This document shows positions 35,360-46,448 of a stretch of 64,000 bases of DNA, piece after piece. Origin of the DNA: Mucidula mucida (taxonomy: Eukaryota; Basidiomycota; Agaricomycetes; Agaricales; Physalacriaceae). Location: positions 36,234 to 100,233 of the forward strand of contig JADNYV010000136.1 in NCBI GenBank assembly GCA_015501055.1, written 5' to 3'. Below the pieces are notes generated by a model, which had not been told where the DNA came from, did no database searches, and was given only the letters and a program-made list of their open reading frames with translations. A program made the translations under genes and the position numbers. Each line of letters begins with the position of its first letter. The first letter of the stretch is position 1.

Positions 35360-36330
35360 AGAAGTCTATTCGTCTTGTTGTCCCAAGGAGTTGTCCTACT
35401 ACATCTTTGTTAATGGAGTGCATACTGAACTCCGGCAATTGTCCCGAGACGCAACTTTTTGGTGCTTTGAAGTGACGTCTGAGGCAGAATTTGACTTTGA
35501 CAATGTACCACTGGTCCTTGCTTCAGATATACTTGGAGTTCTTACTGTCCTGGTTGCAGACCTGATCTTGGTGTCTATACTTACTTGACACTCAAGCATT
35601 CCTGAACCGCTAATGGCTTGGGATAGATTTGGCGCTGTTGGGTATTATACAGCGGTAATCTAAAAGTCATTAGCCTAAGTCCTATCTCTATATGCCTGCC
35701 TTTCTCATATTTTGTATTTGGTCAGTGCCTGCATAGCCATTGTCTCCGTTGTTGCTAATGTCGACGCCATTAGTGCCAGCCGACTCAACTGGTCGCTGGT
35801 CTATTACTCGATGACCGTGGCCACAAATAGCTTGTGCACCATCCTCATCCTCTAGAGTCAGTGGTATTAGGGCCAGCCTCAAGACCTACCGCGGCATCAT
35901 TGAGATCCTCGTTGAATCGGCTGCTATGCATGCCATCATCTACATAGCGCTCCTGATTGCATATGCATACCAGTTTTACACGGGTGCGACAGTTGTGACT
36001 TGTTACAACTACCCTATGTATAGCATCGCCGTAGGTGCTCATTCGACCGGCGGCATCCACCACACTGACTTTTACTCCTAGGGTATCGCGCCGACGCTCA
36101 TCATCGCCCGTGTCATGGCTGGACAATCGCATCCGGACGACTCATGGACGCGCCCATCCCTCGCAAGCAATGTCGTCTCGGTCACGGAGTCTTTGCGGTT
36201 TGCTAGTGCACAGCAAGCGACACAGGGACCATCGATCTGGAGGCTGAGCATGCGGATGGGGATGAAGATGAGGATGCAGGGAAGGTTTGAGGTTAGCAAG
36301 CGGGTCGTGGCGCAGTTGTGGCAGCCAAGA
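35360..36330 (+). pseudogene. Multi-pass (7TM-like) basidiomycete membrane protein, degraded
   Basis: Membrane-spanning text appears in pieces: FDNVPLVLASDILGVLTVLV, then VYYSMTVATNSLCTILI, then LKTYRGIIEILVESAAMHAI followed by IYIALLIAYAYQFY. An intron (GTAGGTGCTC to TCCTAG, about 36029-36081) joins SIA to GIAPTLIIARVMAGQ. The end carries SWTRPSLASNVVSVTESLRF. The order matches a common agaricomycete integral membrane family of unknown role, with an ESAA helix and a GIAPTLI-RV-G box before the cytoplasmic tail. Frame changes and stops near 35580-35700 and 35850, and the missing first helices, indicate a relic. The low-complexity Met/Arg tail (MRMGMKMRM) is unusual. Confidence 0.55.
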
Positions 36331-36573
36331 TTCCCTTTACAGATTTACTTATTCAAGTATTTACTCTATTACATGTTCTTCTGATCTCGTGGAAGTGCAC
36401 TCGGAGATATGCCCGACTGCCACCATTTCAAGCAGAGCCAAACAAACGTGGTCAAACGATTTTCGAAGCATCGTCCGTCGCTGTCCTTGCCACCGTCCTC
36501 GTCGTCGTCGTTGATAGCTGCCAGATAGCAGCACTCGCTTTATACCGCTTTTCAGAGCTCTCCGGGTCGTGCA

Positions 36574-38079
36574 ATGTCTTATTCTGCTACTGATGCGCCG
36601 CCTCTCTTGGATGGTACGCGAGTGTATGTACTCTTCAACGACCAATGCTCACACGAAATATACAGTCGGCATTGCCAACTTGCCCAACCAAGTATGCACT
36701 TTTTGCGTCTGGGCGGGGGCATACAACTGACAGGGACTGTTATAGAAACACAAGATTGTCGCAAAGCGCGGGGCGCATTTTACCATAATGGTCGTCGGTA
36801 CGTGCTTTGCACAGTGGCTACATGTTCGTACTGAAGGCGCTGCAGGCGAGTCGGGTCTGGGCAAGACGACGTTGATCAACACGCTTTTTTCAACGGAGCT
36901 CTCTCCTCAGAAAAACTACTCGAGGCGGCACCACAAGCAGCTCGACAAGCTGACCGAGGTCGAGATCATCAAGGCTGAGCTGGAGGAGAAGCAGTTCAAG
37001 GTCAAGCTCACCGTCATCGACACTCCTGGCTTTGGCGACTACGTCAACAACCGTGACTCCTGGTCCCCCATCGTCGAGTTCATCGACGACCAGCATGAGG
37101 CGTACATGCGCCAGGAGCAGCAGCCCCAGCGCCACGAAAAGACGGACCTGCGGGTCCACGCTTGTCTCTACTTTATCCGGCCTACCGGCCATACGTGAGC
37201 ATTTTACGTGCCCAGAAGGCGTCCATTTACCTTTTCCCAGCTTGAAGCCTCTGGACATTGAGATTATGAAGCGCCTCGGAACCCGCGTCAATTTGATTCC
37301 CGTCGTCGCTAAAGCGGACACGTTGACCCAGAACGACCTCTTTTTGTTCAAGCAACGCGCAAGTATTTTGATTCACATAGTTTGCTTGACCTTACCCTCT
37401 ATCATAGGTACGCGAGGTTATTGCCGCTCAGGGCATCCGCATCTACACTCCTCCTGCCGAGGCTGATGACGAGAGTGCCGACCACGCCCGAATTCTCACC
37501 GACGCCATTCCATTCTCCATCATCGGTTCCACTGAGGACGTCAAGACCGCCGATGGCCGCGTCGTCAAGGGCCGTGAATACCTCTGGGGTGTCGCTGAAG
37601 GTATTTCAGGTTCTATTCCTCCTTTCTACCGCCACTAAACATTCTTCAGTCGAGAACGAGAACCACTGTGACTTCAAGAAGCTTCGCTCGCTTCTGATCC
37701 GAACGCACATGCTGGACCTTATTTCAACGACGGAAGAATCCCACTACGAGAATTACCGCCAGCAACAGATGGAGACGCGCAAGTTTGGCGAGCCCAAGGT
37801 CAAGAAGCTCGACAACCCCAAGTTCAAGGAGGAGGAGGAGCAGCTGCGCAAGCGCTTCACCGAGCAGGTCAAGGCCGAGGAAGCGCGCTTCAGGCAGTGG
37901 GAGCAGCATGTACGTTGTGCTTCCATTCCATTGAGCGTTGCTGACGTGCTTTACAGCTCATTGCGGAGCGAGATCGTCTCAACAAGGACTTGGAGAGTGC
38001 GCACGGTGCCATCAAGTCTCTGGAGGCGGAGCTGGACAACCTTCAGGTTGGGTACGGTCGGGGCTCGGCGAGGAGATGA
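36574..38079 (+). CDS. Septin GTPase
   Basis: Filament-forming GTPase of the septin ring at the division site and hyphal cortex. The start at 36574 gives [17 protein letters not shown], spliced to [25 protein letters not shown] and the P-loop [12 protein letters not shown] (about 36846-36880). The G3 motif DTPGFGD and G4 motif AKAD follow, then the septin unique element ending [15 protein letters not shown] and a C-terminal coiled coil ([40 protein letters not shown]). The stop is TGA at 38077-38079. I favour the Cdc3 class but cannot be sure. All introns are about 45-60 bases. The one at 37359-37407 uses a GC donor (GCAAGT) and joins LFKQR to [16 protein letters not shown]; a GT donor would break the frame. 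No frameshift is seen. Confidence 0.9.
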
Positions 38080-38289
38080 TTGTGCTTTTCTTCTTTTCAA
38101 GTTGGTCATTGACATTTTTCTTTGTTACCTTACGATTGTTGATTCTCGTTACGCTTTTTTGTATACCCTCTGCATCCATTCATTTGACTTTGAGCAGGAG
38201 TGCTGCATCTCTCTTCCCTTGTTTGATGGAATACATTTCTTTGGCTTTGGAGCCGAATGTGTTTGGCACTATCACTAATTCTATGGATT

Positions 38290-39000
38290 TCACTTCTGAT
38301 GAGAGGTGACAACGCTCATATCTGCCTCGATGTCGAGGAGCAACGCCGTGAGTGCTACTGCGTCCTTGGCGTGTACTCCATTAATGCCCAGCTAGAGCGT
38401 AAGTGGGCTTGATTGTTACAGCAGTTTTTTCGAGTCTTGTGCCGTTCATAAGCCACTGGACTCGAGCATGCAATGCAAATAACTTTCTAGCTAAAAGGAG
38501 TGTAGAAAGGCACTGGAGCAGGCCGCGCGCATCTTGGAGGATAGTTTGAAGGTCCTGTACTACTACTGCGAAACGAGGAACCTCCTCCACCAGGGCAGTG
38601 CTGATTTACTCTTCTTGATTGTTTTTTTATAGCAATAGAGACGTCAAAATTACTGGGACAAAGATAATAACAAAATCTGCGACGAAGCGAGAACTTGGCA
38701 TAGACCTCCTGGACTACCTGTATCGCCGGTGATGGAGCCCGAGTCTCGTCCTCTTTCAAGGACAAGGCGGCGGAACTGACATTCCCTATAGCACAAGCAC
38801 GAATTTCCGTAGACAGCTCAGCGTCATGAATGGAGCTTTGTCTTGCTTGCGCGGCGGGTCACACAGGTTTGAGCTTTATTCTGATGGTCGTACACCGAAT
38901 ATCTCTATCCGAATCGATACCATGCAACAATGCGATGCAGAAATGGCGCTCGAGCGTAAGGAAGCCACTTCCACGGTTGGTTGTTCAGTACTAAGACGCG
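38290..39000. repeat. Dispersed decayed repeat, second location
   Basis: About 38660-38875 matches 5785-6060, and 38520-38610 matches 4340-4420 and 5424-5490. Near 38870-38990 the frame GRTPNISIRIDTMQQCDAEM resembles the C-terminus of the DUF6534 gene at 49-51 kb (GRTPNISIRINTTKEYDADM), so at least the tail is debris of that family. The upstream part reads QRRECYCVLGVYSINAQLE and AARILEDSLKVLYYYCETRN, which I do not recognise. Confidence 0.5.
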
Positions 39001-39174
39001 GGGTATATGAATTGTTTGTGTAGATCAAACGCCCGCCGCCCGTAGCTTAGGCGGGGACCCACACTCTTCAACATTATTGTACGTATTCTGACTTGATACC
39101 GAGCTCGTAACTAATCGGATACGCATACACTTTGTTTATACTCATACTGTGGACTGGATTTAGTTGAAATCAAA

Positions 39175-40443
39175 TTAATTTGGCAAAGACGTACCAGTAA
39201 GACCGACATCGAAGCCGCAAGAGAAACAAACACAGTGTACTTCTTCAACCAAGTTCTTCAGTTCCGCAATCTCATCTTCGCTTCCCTCGAAACACAACGC
39301 CGCAGATATGAACTTCAACCGCGCACGTCGATGCTTCGCAAGGAGCATCAGATCCGCAAATTCATAGGCGCGCTCGATCGCCAGATGCACTACACCCGGG
39401 CAAAGCGACGCATCGTAAGCCAACGCAGCGGTAATCCGCGCGTCCTCGTCGTGCATGAGCCGGACGACATTCGGCAGCCTCGCAAGCCAGCGTATAAACG
39501 CGTCGACATCGCTCTCCTCCAAGCTCCCACGGATATCGATAGACTGGAGGTTTACGGGAAGCCACCCCGGCTGGCTCCACTGCATGAACACCACCTGCCA
39601 GGAACCCCCCCACCTCGGCGCCATCTCACAGTCGACTATCACCAGGTTCTGCAAGGCGGGCAGGTTCATGCTGGCGAGGAAATGCGGCGCCCAGCGCACG
39701 CGTGTGAGATCGAGCTCGGTGAGGTGGCTGAACGTGAGCGCAAGCAAGGGCTCGGCGGCGGGTTGGAGGCTCTGGATGGTGTCCAGGCATATACGCGCCG
39801 CGTTGGGGATGCGCGCAAGTATGCCGAGCAACTCCTTCATCGGAATGTCCCGCTGGCAATAATAATCATGCTCCAGGCGCCGCCCGCCGTGTAGATTTTT
39901 CAGCTCAAAGTCGATGATGCTGCTGGGGACGACAATAAGGCTGTGCACTTCCCGGCTGCACAGCCCGTCCGCGCTGAAGAAGCGCAATTTGGGCGGCGCG
40001 GTCGCCCCCCAGAAGGACTCGGATGCTGCTGCGAGCTTGGGATCGCCAGCGGCGACGTGCAGCGCGTCTAGACGCGTGAGATCATCCCGCCTGCGTGGGT
40101 GAATCTTGTACATGACGCGCATAGGCACCGCGGCGTACACCCAGTTTTCCGCCGTGGTGAGGAGAATGGTCTCTAGCTCCGCGCCGTGGTAGCGGTTGAG
40201 ATAGCGGGGAATGGTCACGTAGAGAGGAGCCGCTTTGGCGCGCGCGAGCTGTCGCTGAATGGTGGATCGCGAAACGCGGGTGACGTCGATGATACCAAAG
40301 AGGCGAGGCGTGAATAGGACGATTTCGTTCCAGCTCTGGCAGGTCAGTCGGAGGGGAGGGAGGAATTGGATCCCCCACTTGAAGATGCCAATCTCGAAGG
40401 CTCTGGCAAGGAGCTCAGAGGGGAGTTCGTTGATTAACGACAT
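39175..40443 (-). CDS. F-box protein
   Basis: A single-exon protein of 422 residues. The N-terminus MSLINELPSELLARAFEIGI and LPPLRLTCQSWNEIVLFTPR is the F-box pattern that binds Skp1 in an SCF ubiquitin ligase. The remainder is Leu-rich and probably forms a repeat-type substrate-binding surface (LTFSHLTELDLTRVRWAPHF, LPALQNLVIVDCEMAP). No stop or frameshift interrupts it. Such F-box genes are expanded in agaricomycetes and their substrates are usually unknown. The start at 40443 is supported by the F-box beginning within seven residues. Upstream, from 40724, lies a very large inverted repeat that could affect transcription. Confidence 0.85.
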   Translation of the reverse strand: MSLINELPSELLARAFEIGIFKWGIQFLPPLRLTCQSWNEIVLFTPRLFGIIDVTRVSRSTIQRQLARAKAAPLYVTIPRYLNRYHGAELETILLTTAENWVYAAVPMRVMYKIHPRRRDDLTRLDALHVAAGDPKLAAASESFWGATAPPKLRFFSADGLCSREVHSLIVVPSSIIDFELKNLHGGRRLEHDYYCQRDIPMKELLGILARIPNAARICLDTIQSLQPAAEPLLALTFSHLTELDLTRVRWAPHFLASMNLPALQNLVIVDCEMAPRWGGSWQVVFMQWSQPGWLPVNLQSIDIRGSLEESDVDAFIRWLARLPNVVRLMHDEDARITAALAYDASLCPGVVHLAIERAYEFADLMLLAKHRRARLKFISAALCFEGSEDEIAELKNLVEEVHCVCFSCGFDVGLTGTSLPN

Positions 40444-40723
40444 GGTGGCAGGAAGATGGGGAAATGGTTATGCATGCTGTTGTCCAGCAATGCTTTAAAT
40501 TGACGACTTGGAAAGGGAGACATTCGCTGCCGCTAGAGGACCTGTCAAATTGACATGCGTCGGAGTCAATACGAGGAGAAATGATCGACATTGGTCCGCC
40601 GGAAATCCCTGAGCGGCTCCGACAGAGTGAATGAACATGGTCAAGAGTCCGCCAAAGCGTCAAAAAGTATGTAGGAGGCACCAAAGTTTTGCATGTCAAA
40701 CTGATCAAGTTCAACGATTCCGA
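40444..40723. promoter_or_regulatory. Upstream region of the F-box gene
   Basis: A 280-base space between the F-box start and the first arm of the inverted repeat. No motif can be defended. Confidence 0.25.
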
Positions 40724-41052
40724 TACTATGCTGTCCATCGGTGTTGTTTCGCCCAGGGATATTGTATCGGTCGTCGATCGCGCCTTAAACGATGGAATTT
40801 CGCCTCAATTCCTCGCGGATTCTACTCCGTACTATGTCTTCTATAATGCCATGTAAAAAGTTGAACGAAAACAAATGAGAACTCGTTGAGATTCAGCCCG
40901 GAGGGGGTGTAAGTGAGTTCCCTTGAGGCAAACACCTACCTAGTGAAAGTTTACACTACCGGGGGACATTCGGCTTGGCTGTAGAGCAAGAGTAGATGTA
41001 TATACTGCTACTTGTACCTTTTCCGGGATCAAAATCGAAGGGAAACATCGTA
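40724..41052 (+). repeat. Arm 1 of a 329-base inverted repeat
   Basis: Compared segment by segment with the reverse complement of 41351-41679, every base agrees over 329 positions. It begins TACTATGCTG. The spacer is 298 bases (41053-41350). No coding frame is conserved in it. Confidence 0.9.
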
Positions 41053-41350
41053 GGCGGTATGAATCTGTGCGGATTCGCTGCTTGGTCACAATCTGTCACA
41101 TCAAGCATACAAAGTCCGCAAGCCGTGTTTCGGCACAGACACGCGCTTTACTTCCATCCTTAATTGTCGTGGCCAATCGATATCGTTGGACCCCATCGAA
41201 ATGCCCGCCGATGATTCGAAGGAAACAAGGGTCCTGTTTTGTCTACAGACGCGAAACGCGCTTGATCACGACTTAGCATGCCATTCTCGGAAGGACGGCG
41301 GACTTTGAAATCCTCATCGCATGTCACGCCTGAGCATCGCAGCAACTTTT

Positions 41351-41679
41351 TACGATGTTTCCCTTCGATTTTGATCCCGGAAAAGGTACAAGTAGCAGTA
41401 TATACATCTACTCTTGCTCTACAGCCAAGCCGAATGTCCCCCGGTAGTGTAAACTTTCACTAGGTAGGTGTTTGCCTCAAGGGAACTCACTTACACCCCC
41501 TCCGGGCTGAATCTCAACGAGTTCTCATTTGTTTTCGTTCAACTTTTTACATGGCATTATAGAAGACATAGTACGGAGTAGAATCCGCGAGGAATTGAGG
41601 CGAAATTCCATCGTTTAAGGCGCGATCGACGACCGATACAATATCCCTGGGCGAAACAACACCGATGGACAGCATAGTA
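41351..41679 (-). repeat. Arm 2 of the 329-base inverted repeat
   Basis: Perfect reverse complement of 40724-41052 as far as can be checked by eye. Outer flanks differ from each other, and no target-site duplication was found. Confidence 0.9.
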
Positions 41680-43687
41680 GGAGCATGCAAGTCAAGTACT
41701 ACTTATCATTGACTATTTACATGAGTAGCTGACCGTCTGATAGAGAAGCATCAGAAGATGATTGTCTGTGCCATCAGATAGTTTTGTCGAACCACCGGTC
41801 AAGTTTCTCCTTAGAAGACAAAGGCATCAGCGCAATGGACACACACGCCATGGACATCGCAGCCTGAGTCCTGACCCTGGTAAGTATTACGGAGAACAAT
41901 AGCACGAATCTAGGGAGGATTGCAGAACAAGAAGTGTGGTTGAGGATGTTTTTCGAGAGGTGGTTGCTCATTTATTCCATCGAAGTTGTTGGGCGAAAGG
42001 CAGTAAGCGATGCCGGCGCAGGCAGACAAGTTTACACGATCACGTGTAATCACTTACATAGTAGTTCTGTTCAGTGTTCACTCTCATCATTATGTGCCCA
42101 CCGTCACAGACCTACTAAATACTCAATTGCTCGAGGTCAGGCCTGTACTTTGTTGTTTTTCTGAAAACAATGGCGCCACAAAGAAGCACTGCAGGGCCGC
42201 CCGGACTTGTCTGTCCATTGTCCATTCTGATCAATGGATAGGCGCCCGACTGTTGTTTTTTGATATGATATCTCCAAATAGGACAAGAACAGCCACAATT
42301 TTCTGAGTATAAAGCCTCGAGAATGGGCGTCTCTCTCTTTCCTCAGGACCCCCAGGACAGGTTGTCATTCTCATCACCCTTATGCCGCTTTTTCTCAACG
42401 TGTTCACAGGACCGAACGATGAGCCGACGCGCCGACACCGAGGAAGGACAGAGGATGACAGCCAGAACGACGCCTGGCTGTCGATGAGAGGACTTGTGTG
42501 TTGTCCCCAGTTCCTATCGATCGTTCACTGCTGATCATCGCATCCAGGGGATGGTCCTCTCATCAACCCAAAGTACGTCTCAGCGTTCTGACCATCATCG
42601 GCATTGCTCACTACTGCTCTAGGACGACATCACGATAGAGGGATGCCGCATTCGCCGTCGATACTGGCGTGCGCTCTCATTCGGCGTTCACAAGGCGGCG
42701 GAGCATAGTCTGCGCGTACCATCAATCGTCTTCCCCGACCTCTGCGCGTTCAGGCCCTCGCCAGTCCTGACGGCATAGTGTCGTGGGTCGAGATCGGGTG
42801 CCGCCTATCCTCCGACGAGTCTCGCCCCTCCAAACTCACCGCGGCGCTCAGCTGGTTCTGGCGTACGCCGGTGGCCGCGGTTGTGGATCGCACTTTTCCT
42901 TCGTGTTCTCTGGATCTGATGCGTGCGTCCGCCGCGCCTCCCAGGGGTGGGGTTGTAGGGCAGTACTCTGTCTGTCGACGCTACTGGTTCGCCAGAGCAT
43001 AAGGCAACGTCCGACCATGAGGTTAAACTGGTCGTATCTTTTCGCCTACGCTGCGGGGTCGGAGCGTCCCCTCGTGTGTGTAGGTGGGGGATGCGGGATT
43101 GGTTCTACCCTGATTGAACCCGTCCGTTCGGTCTGCGCCTATTGGGGGTGAGCTCAGCAAAAGGCCCTCGGGTGCAGGCCGGCGGGGAGGTGTGATGGTT
43201 GTAAGTGTTCATTACATTTGGCTGGTGGATTCTGGGTGTTGACGCACCTTTTAGTAGGTCATTGCATTGACACTGGGGCTCGCAGTGTATTCGCCATACA
43301 ATGCGGGTCTGACGTCTATGGGCGTCGGGGGCTTGGGGCGCCACAAGTCACCCGGTTCCTGGAATCGGTCACTATCCGGCAGTGTTCCGCACGCTCCCTT
43401 GTCGTGGGTTCCGGGCTTAGCCTTCGGGTGACCAAATAGCGTGTCAAATCGTGAGCCTAGTCTGAGTTTCTTGTTTTCTTTTTTGCCCCGGTGCGACTTG
43501 GAGAGTACTTGTCTGAGTCTTCTTTTGTGTTTCTCTTTTCGAGTCTTGATAAAGCCCATGATAGTGAGGTGGCGAAGAGAGACGGGCAGTAAATTGATTT
43601 CCGGAAAATCAGGCTCTTTGGTTTCTCGGGTAATGCGCATAGGATCCGGGCGGCTATATGGTATCGGGTTGACGGTAAGACTCATCA
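41680..43687. other. Intergenic, nothing recognised
   Basis: Several short ORFs lie between 41.7 and 43.5 kb, including a small spliced-gene-like start MAPQRSTAGPPGL near 42170. None has a recognisable domain. The 42.6-43.4 kb part is G+C-rich with no clear structure. Confidence 0.35.
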
Positions 43688-43841
43688 TTTCCAGACTCCT
43701 TCCCATTCGTCTTCACGCCCAGCAAAATAATCTCAAATCCTTGTGCGAATAGATAGTTGAATACAAGTTGAATAAATATATTACCTCGATCACGATTCGA
43801 ACCCTCCTCCAATCAATTGATGGTATTATGTAACTCCAAAC

Positions 43842-44383
43842 CTTATTATTTTGCTAAGGCGTAAAGACGACTGGCATAACTTGCAGGTAGTTGTTTGTTT
43901 GGCTACAGCCTCTACCGTGGCTCGGTCCAGAATTCGAGCGATCAGAAGAGCTCACAGCCACAGGATCCTCCATCAGAATACTTACGCAAAAGTCGCGAAC
44001 CTCATGGCGCCGCATTGTATGCCCGAGTCTGACGAGAAGGCCCAGGACATGGTCGAGGAGGCATTTGGTGTACGTCCCTGTTTATGGCAGCTCAACGTCT
44101 TCGCCTGGGTTATCTGCTACTTGCGCGCCGATGATTTTGTATTGCGCCACAAATCGCAGTGCAAGCAAGAAGAATCCGGTGCAAATTATAGCACTCGACA
44201 TGGTGTCAGAATAACAAGAAATATATTTCATTTTCTGTCCTTCATCCCTCGCACACGAGGCAACTTCATCGATAGCGCGAACATGAGGTGCGACGAGGCG
44301 GTGAGGCTGTGCCAGGCCGTAGCCAAACAAACAAGTTTGGCAAGTTATGCCAGTCGTCTTTATGCCTTAGCAGAATAATAACG
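43842..44383. mobile_element. MITE-like element with about 70-base inverted ends
   Basis: 43842-43912 and 44312-44383 are inverted copies at roughly 85-90 percent (shared core TGCTAAGG, AAAGACGACTGGCATAACTT, then GTTTGTTTGGCTAC). A related but distinct pair lies outside: 43688-43740 and 44474-44526 share CTCCTTCCCATTCGTCTT as inverted copies, with a similar GCT..GGC..AAAGACGA core. The enclosed DNA contains a helicase-like fragment. No transposase is present. Confidence 0.6.
43983..44165 (+). pseudogene. RecQ-type helicase N-terminal fragment
   Basis: Within a 175-codon frame the text VANLMAPHCMPESDEKAQDM and EEAFGVRPCLWQLNVFAW resembles the segment just before motif I of agaricomycete RecQ-like DNA helicases (usually F-G-R-CxWQ followed by a Walker A). 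The Walker A (GTGSGKT type) is absent; after DDFVL the sequence diverges. It is therefore only a captured or decayed fragment. The rest of the ORF comes from the inverted ends of the surrounding element. Confidence 0.45.
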
Positions 44384-44450
44384 TTTGATGGGAGTACAAA
44401 GATAAGGAGATAAGATTAAGAATTACAAAACATGATTACGATTACTGGTA

Positions 44451-44945
44451 TCATCTCATCAAATCATCTGTTCTCGGATTTGGGATTATTCTGCTAGGCA
44501 TAAAGACGAATGGGAAGGAGTCTGCATCATTTCCAAGCCAATCAGGAAACGCAAGTCGAACATTTCCCTGAATGACTCCAAGAACCATGCCGGGCCCTTG
44601 CATGAAAGCGTGCGCCACCGAATGGCGTGAGTGCATAGCAAGGCGAGCGCGTCGGTCAACGTAAAGTACTGATTCTGGCAGAGTTGTTTGCCAAGCGGGG
44701 CGACGGAAATGGTGATATCGAGGGGATGGGGATACGCGAGAACAAGACACCGCGCGAGACACGACGTAGGCTTCAGGTGCCACGTTGACCCACAGGAACT
44801 TGGAGATCAGAAGAACCGATCTCCATCGCTTACAGACCCTTTCGATGCTGAATCGTGTCTCGCAGAAGGATACCGGGTTACCCGTCGCGAGACGGAAGAT
44901 TTCAGCCAGGTGTTCGTTCGGGACGACATTATCGTTATGGTCAAA
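44451..44945 (-). pseudogene. F-box gene remnant
   Basis: On the minus strand: NVVPNEHLAEIFRLATGNPV, then CKRWRSVLLISKFLWVNVAP, the same order as the F-box gene at 56945-58512 (NIPNEHLAEIFRLAIGDPTH, CRSWSRVMVNAKFLWSKITL). Coding then drifts and stops near 44451, so only about 165 residues remain. No good start codon is seen. One terminal repeat of the neighbouring element nest overlaps its 3' end. Confidence 0.6.
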
Positions 44946-45059
44946 GGGGTTGTGAATGAAAGGAATGGGTTAGAACGTGCTGAGAACGTGTTGCAATATC
45001 ACTGATATTGATTGCCGATTGGAGTCTGGACAATGTTACTAGTTCACAAGATAAGCAAT

Positions 45060-45195
45060 TCATGCTGAGCAAATACAAAACGTCTACAGGTCTCCTAAGT
45101 TCGTTGACGACGTGCCACAATATCTGGATCACCTCGGATAGCAAGGCGAAATATTTCGGCCAGTTCAGAATGTCGAGGATGCTCTGGCCTGGATG
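45060..45195 (-). pseudogene. Second F-box N-terminal scrap
   Basis: SELAEIFRLAIRGDP is encoded near 45135-45180. The underlying bases match those of the F-box gene near 58459 over 20 or more positions. It is followed by stops. Its presence beside the preceding remnant suggests a former tandem F-box array. Confidence 0.45.
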
Positions 45196-45795
45196 AGACT
45201 TGGTGCTGATAGAACGGTGGGCCGTGTGGCAAAGCGTTTGGTTGCGACAGTGATGGTACCAAAACAAGGATGTACTAATGCTCGGGCGGCCCGGCTCCTA
45301 CCAAGCACACGCCTCACGCGTCTCTCCACCGGACGTGCCGACATCCTTGCTGCACTGATACATCTCTGCGACGACTGACCAATCAATAGGTAAAGAATGT
45401 GTTCCATTCAAAAGTCGTTAAACCAAACTCTGACTGGTAGGACCGACCCAGGCCAAAGGGTCTATAACTTCTCAACCGTGATCGAGACCAAAAAGTTCAT
45501 ATGAACGAAACAGAATACACTGGAAAAAAGACTACAATGAGGAAAATAGATTCTTTGACTCTCGTTGATGCACAAGAAATTCGACATCGCTCCTTTTCAC
45601 AGCTGTTGGTCACCACACCAGACCTCTATACCATTAGGACCATCACGCAAGACGAGCTCCATCGCATGGAACCAGACCTAGAATATCATTAGCGGAAAGC
45701 AGTGAACACTCTGATTGAATTATACAGTGATTCCAACTCCTTTCAAAGTAGAGGGCATCTCCTTCCCGTATTCCGCCCCACCTGGAAGGCTCAAG
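45196..45795. other. Intergenic
   Basis: No gene or repeat recognised. Confidence 0.3.
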
Positions 45796-46242
45796 TCAAC
45801 CGAAGATGCAACGGGCAACCCCTCCCGGAGACCTACCAGCGTGCGCGGCGTTCCACAAGACTCCCGCAGCGGCGACATTGCCTACTCTGCCCTGCAATAC
45901 ACCCGTCGCCCCGGTAACGACCGCCGCCGTTCCCGCCGCCCCGGCTGCTGCCATCTGGGCGGCATGTACAAACGTTTCACCGTCGTTGAAGGTGCCGCCG
46001 CTGCTTCGCACTTCGAGGCTCTGTGGGAAGGAAAGATGGAAAATCCCCCGCTTCAAAAGTCGCTCCCGGATGCAAATCAGAGGTGTGGCGCGATGGGTGT
46101 AGCATTCCAAGGATGAAAAGCCGACGTTGACTGTCAAGGATGAATCGTTGCGGACTCTGATTGGAGGCATAGTGGGAGAATGGGTGAGCTGCTGTGGGCT
46201 GGCGGCAATTATACCTTGCATCGAGCTTCTATCCTCACTCAT
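45796..46242 (-). CDS. Small hypothetical protein with a hydrophobic Ala/Gly segment
   Basis: A 148-codon intronless frame. An internal start at 46170 gives MPPIRVRNDSSLTVNVGFSS, whose opening resembles small agaricomycete proteins beginning with a hydrophobic I-V-RN-S--T-NV strand. The second half holds HAAQMAAAGAAGTAAVVTGA, a possible membrane-associating helix. The middle part (HRATPLICIRERLLKRG) is less convincing and may be out of frame. Function unknown; it could be a chance ORF. Confidence 0.3.
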   Translation of the reverse strand: MSEDRSSMQGIIAASPQQLTHSPTMPPIRVRNDSSLTVNVGFSSLECYTHRATPLICIRERLLKRGIFHLSFPQSLEVRSSGGTFNDGETFVHAAQMAAAGAAGTAAVVTGATGVLQGRVGNVAAAGVLWNAAHAGRSPGGVARCIFG

Positions 46243-46448
46243 TCACCTTAATTGTTGGTCATCCTTCTTCAATTGGCGCGCGCTAAACATTTAAGTTGCA
46301 ACACCGTCGATGCGCCCTGGCTGTCGAGCAAAGTGTGGTTACAAGAGTTGCGTTAGCGAAGTGAGTCTCACTCTGCGGAGTTTTAGACATCCAAGAAGCG
46401 GGATAAGCTATTAGTGAGAACATAATGACAAGATAATAACGGCATAAT

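Noticed and set aside
39235..39894. 219-codon plus-strand ORF
   Set aside because: It is the shadow of the intact F-box gene on the minus strand.
42600..43440. G+C-rich stretch as rRNA or structural RNA
   Set aside because: It does not resemble conserved rRNA segments, and no stable stem pattern was apparent.
43785..43830. tRNA-like T-loop sequence (GGTTCGAATC on the minus strand)
   Set aside because: No matching acceptor stem or anticodon arm could be built at the proper distance.
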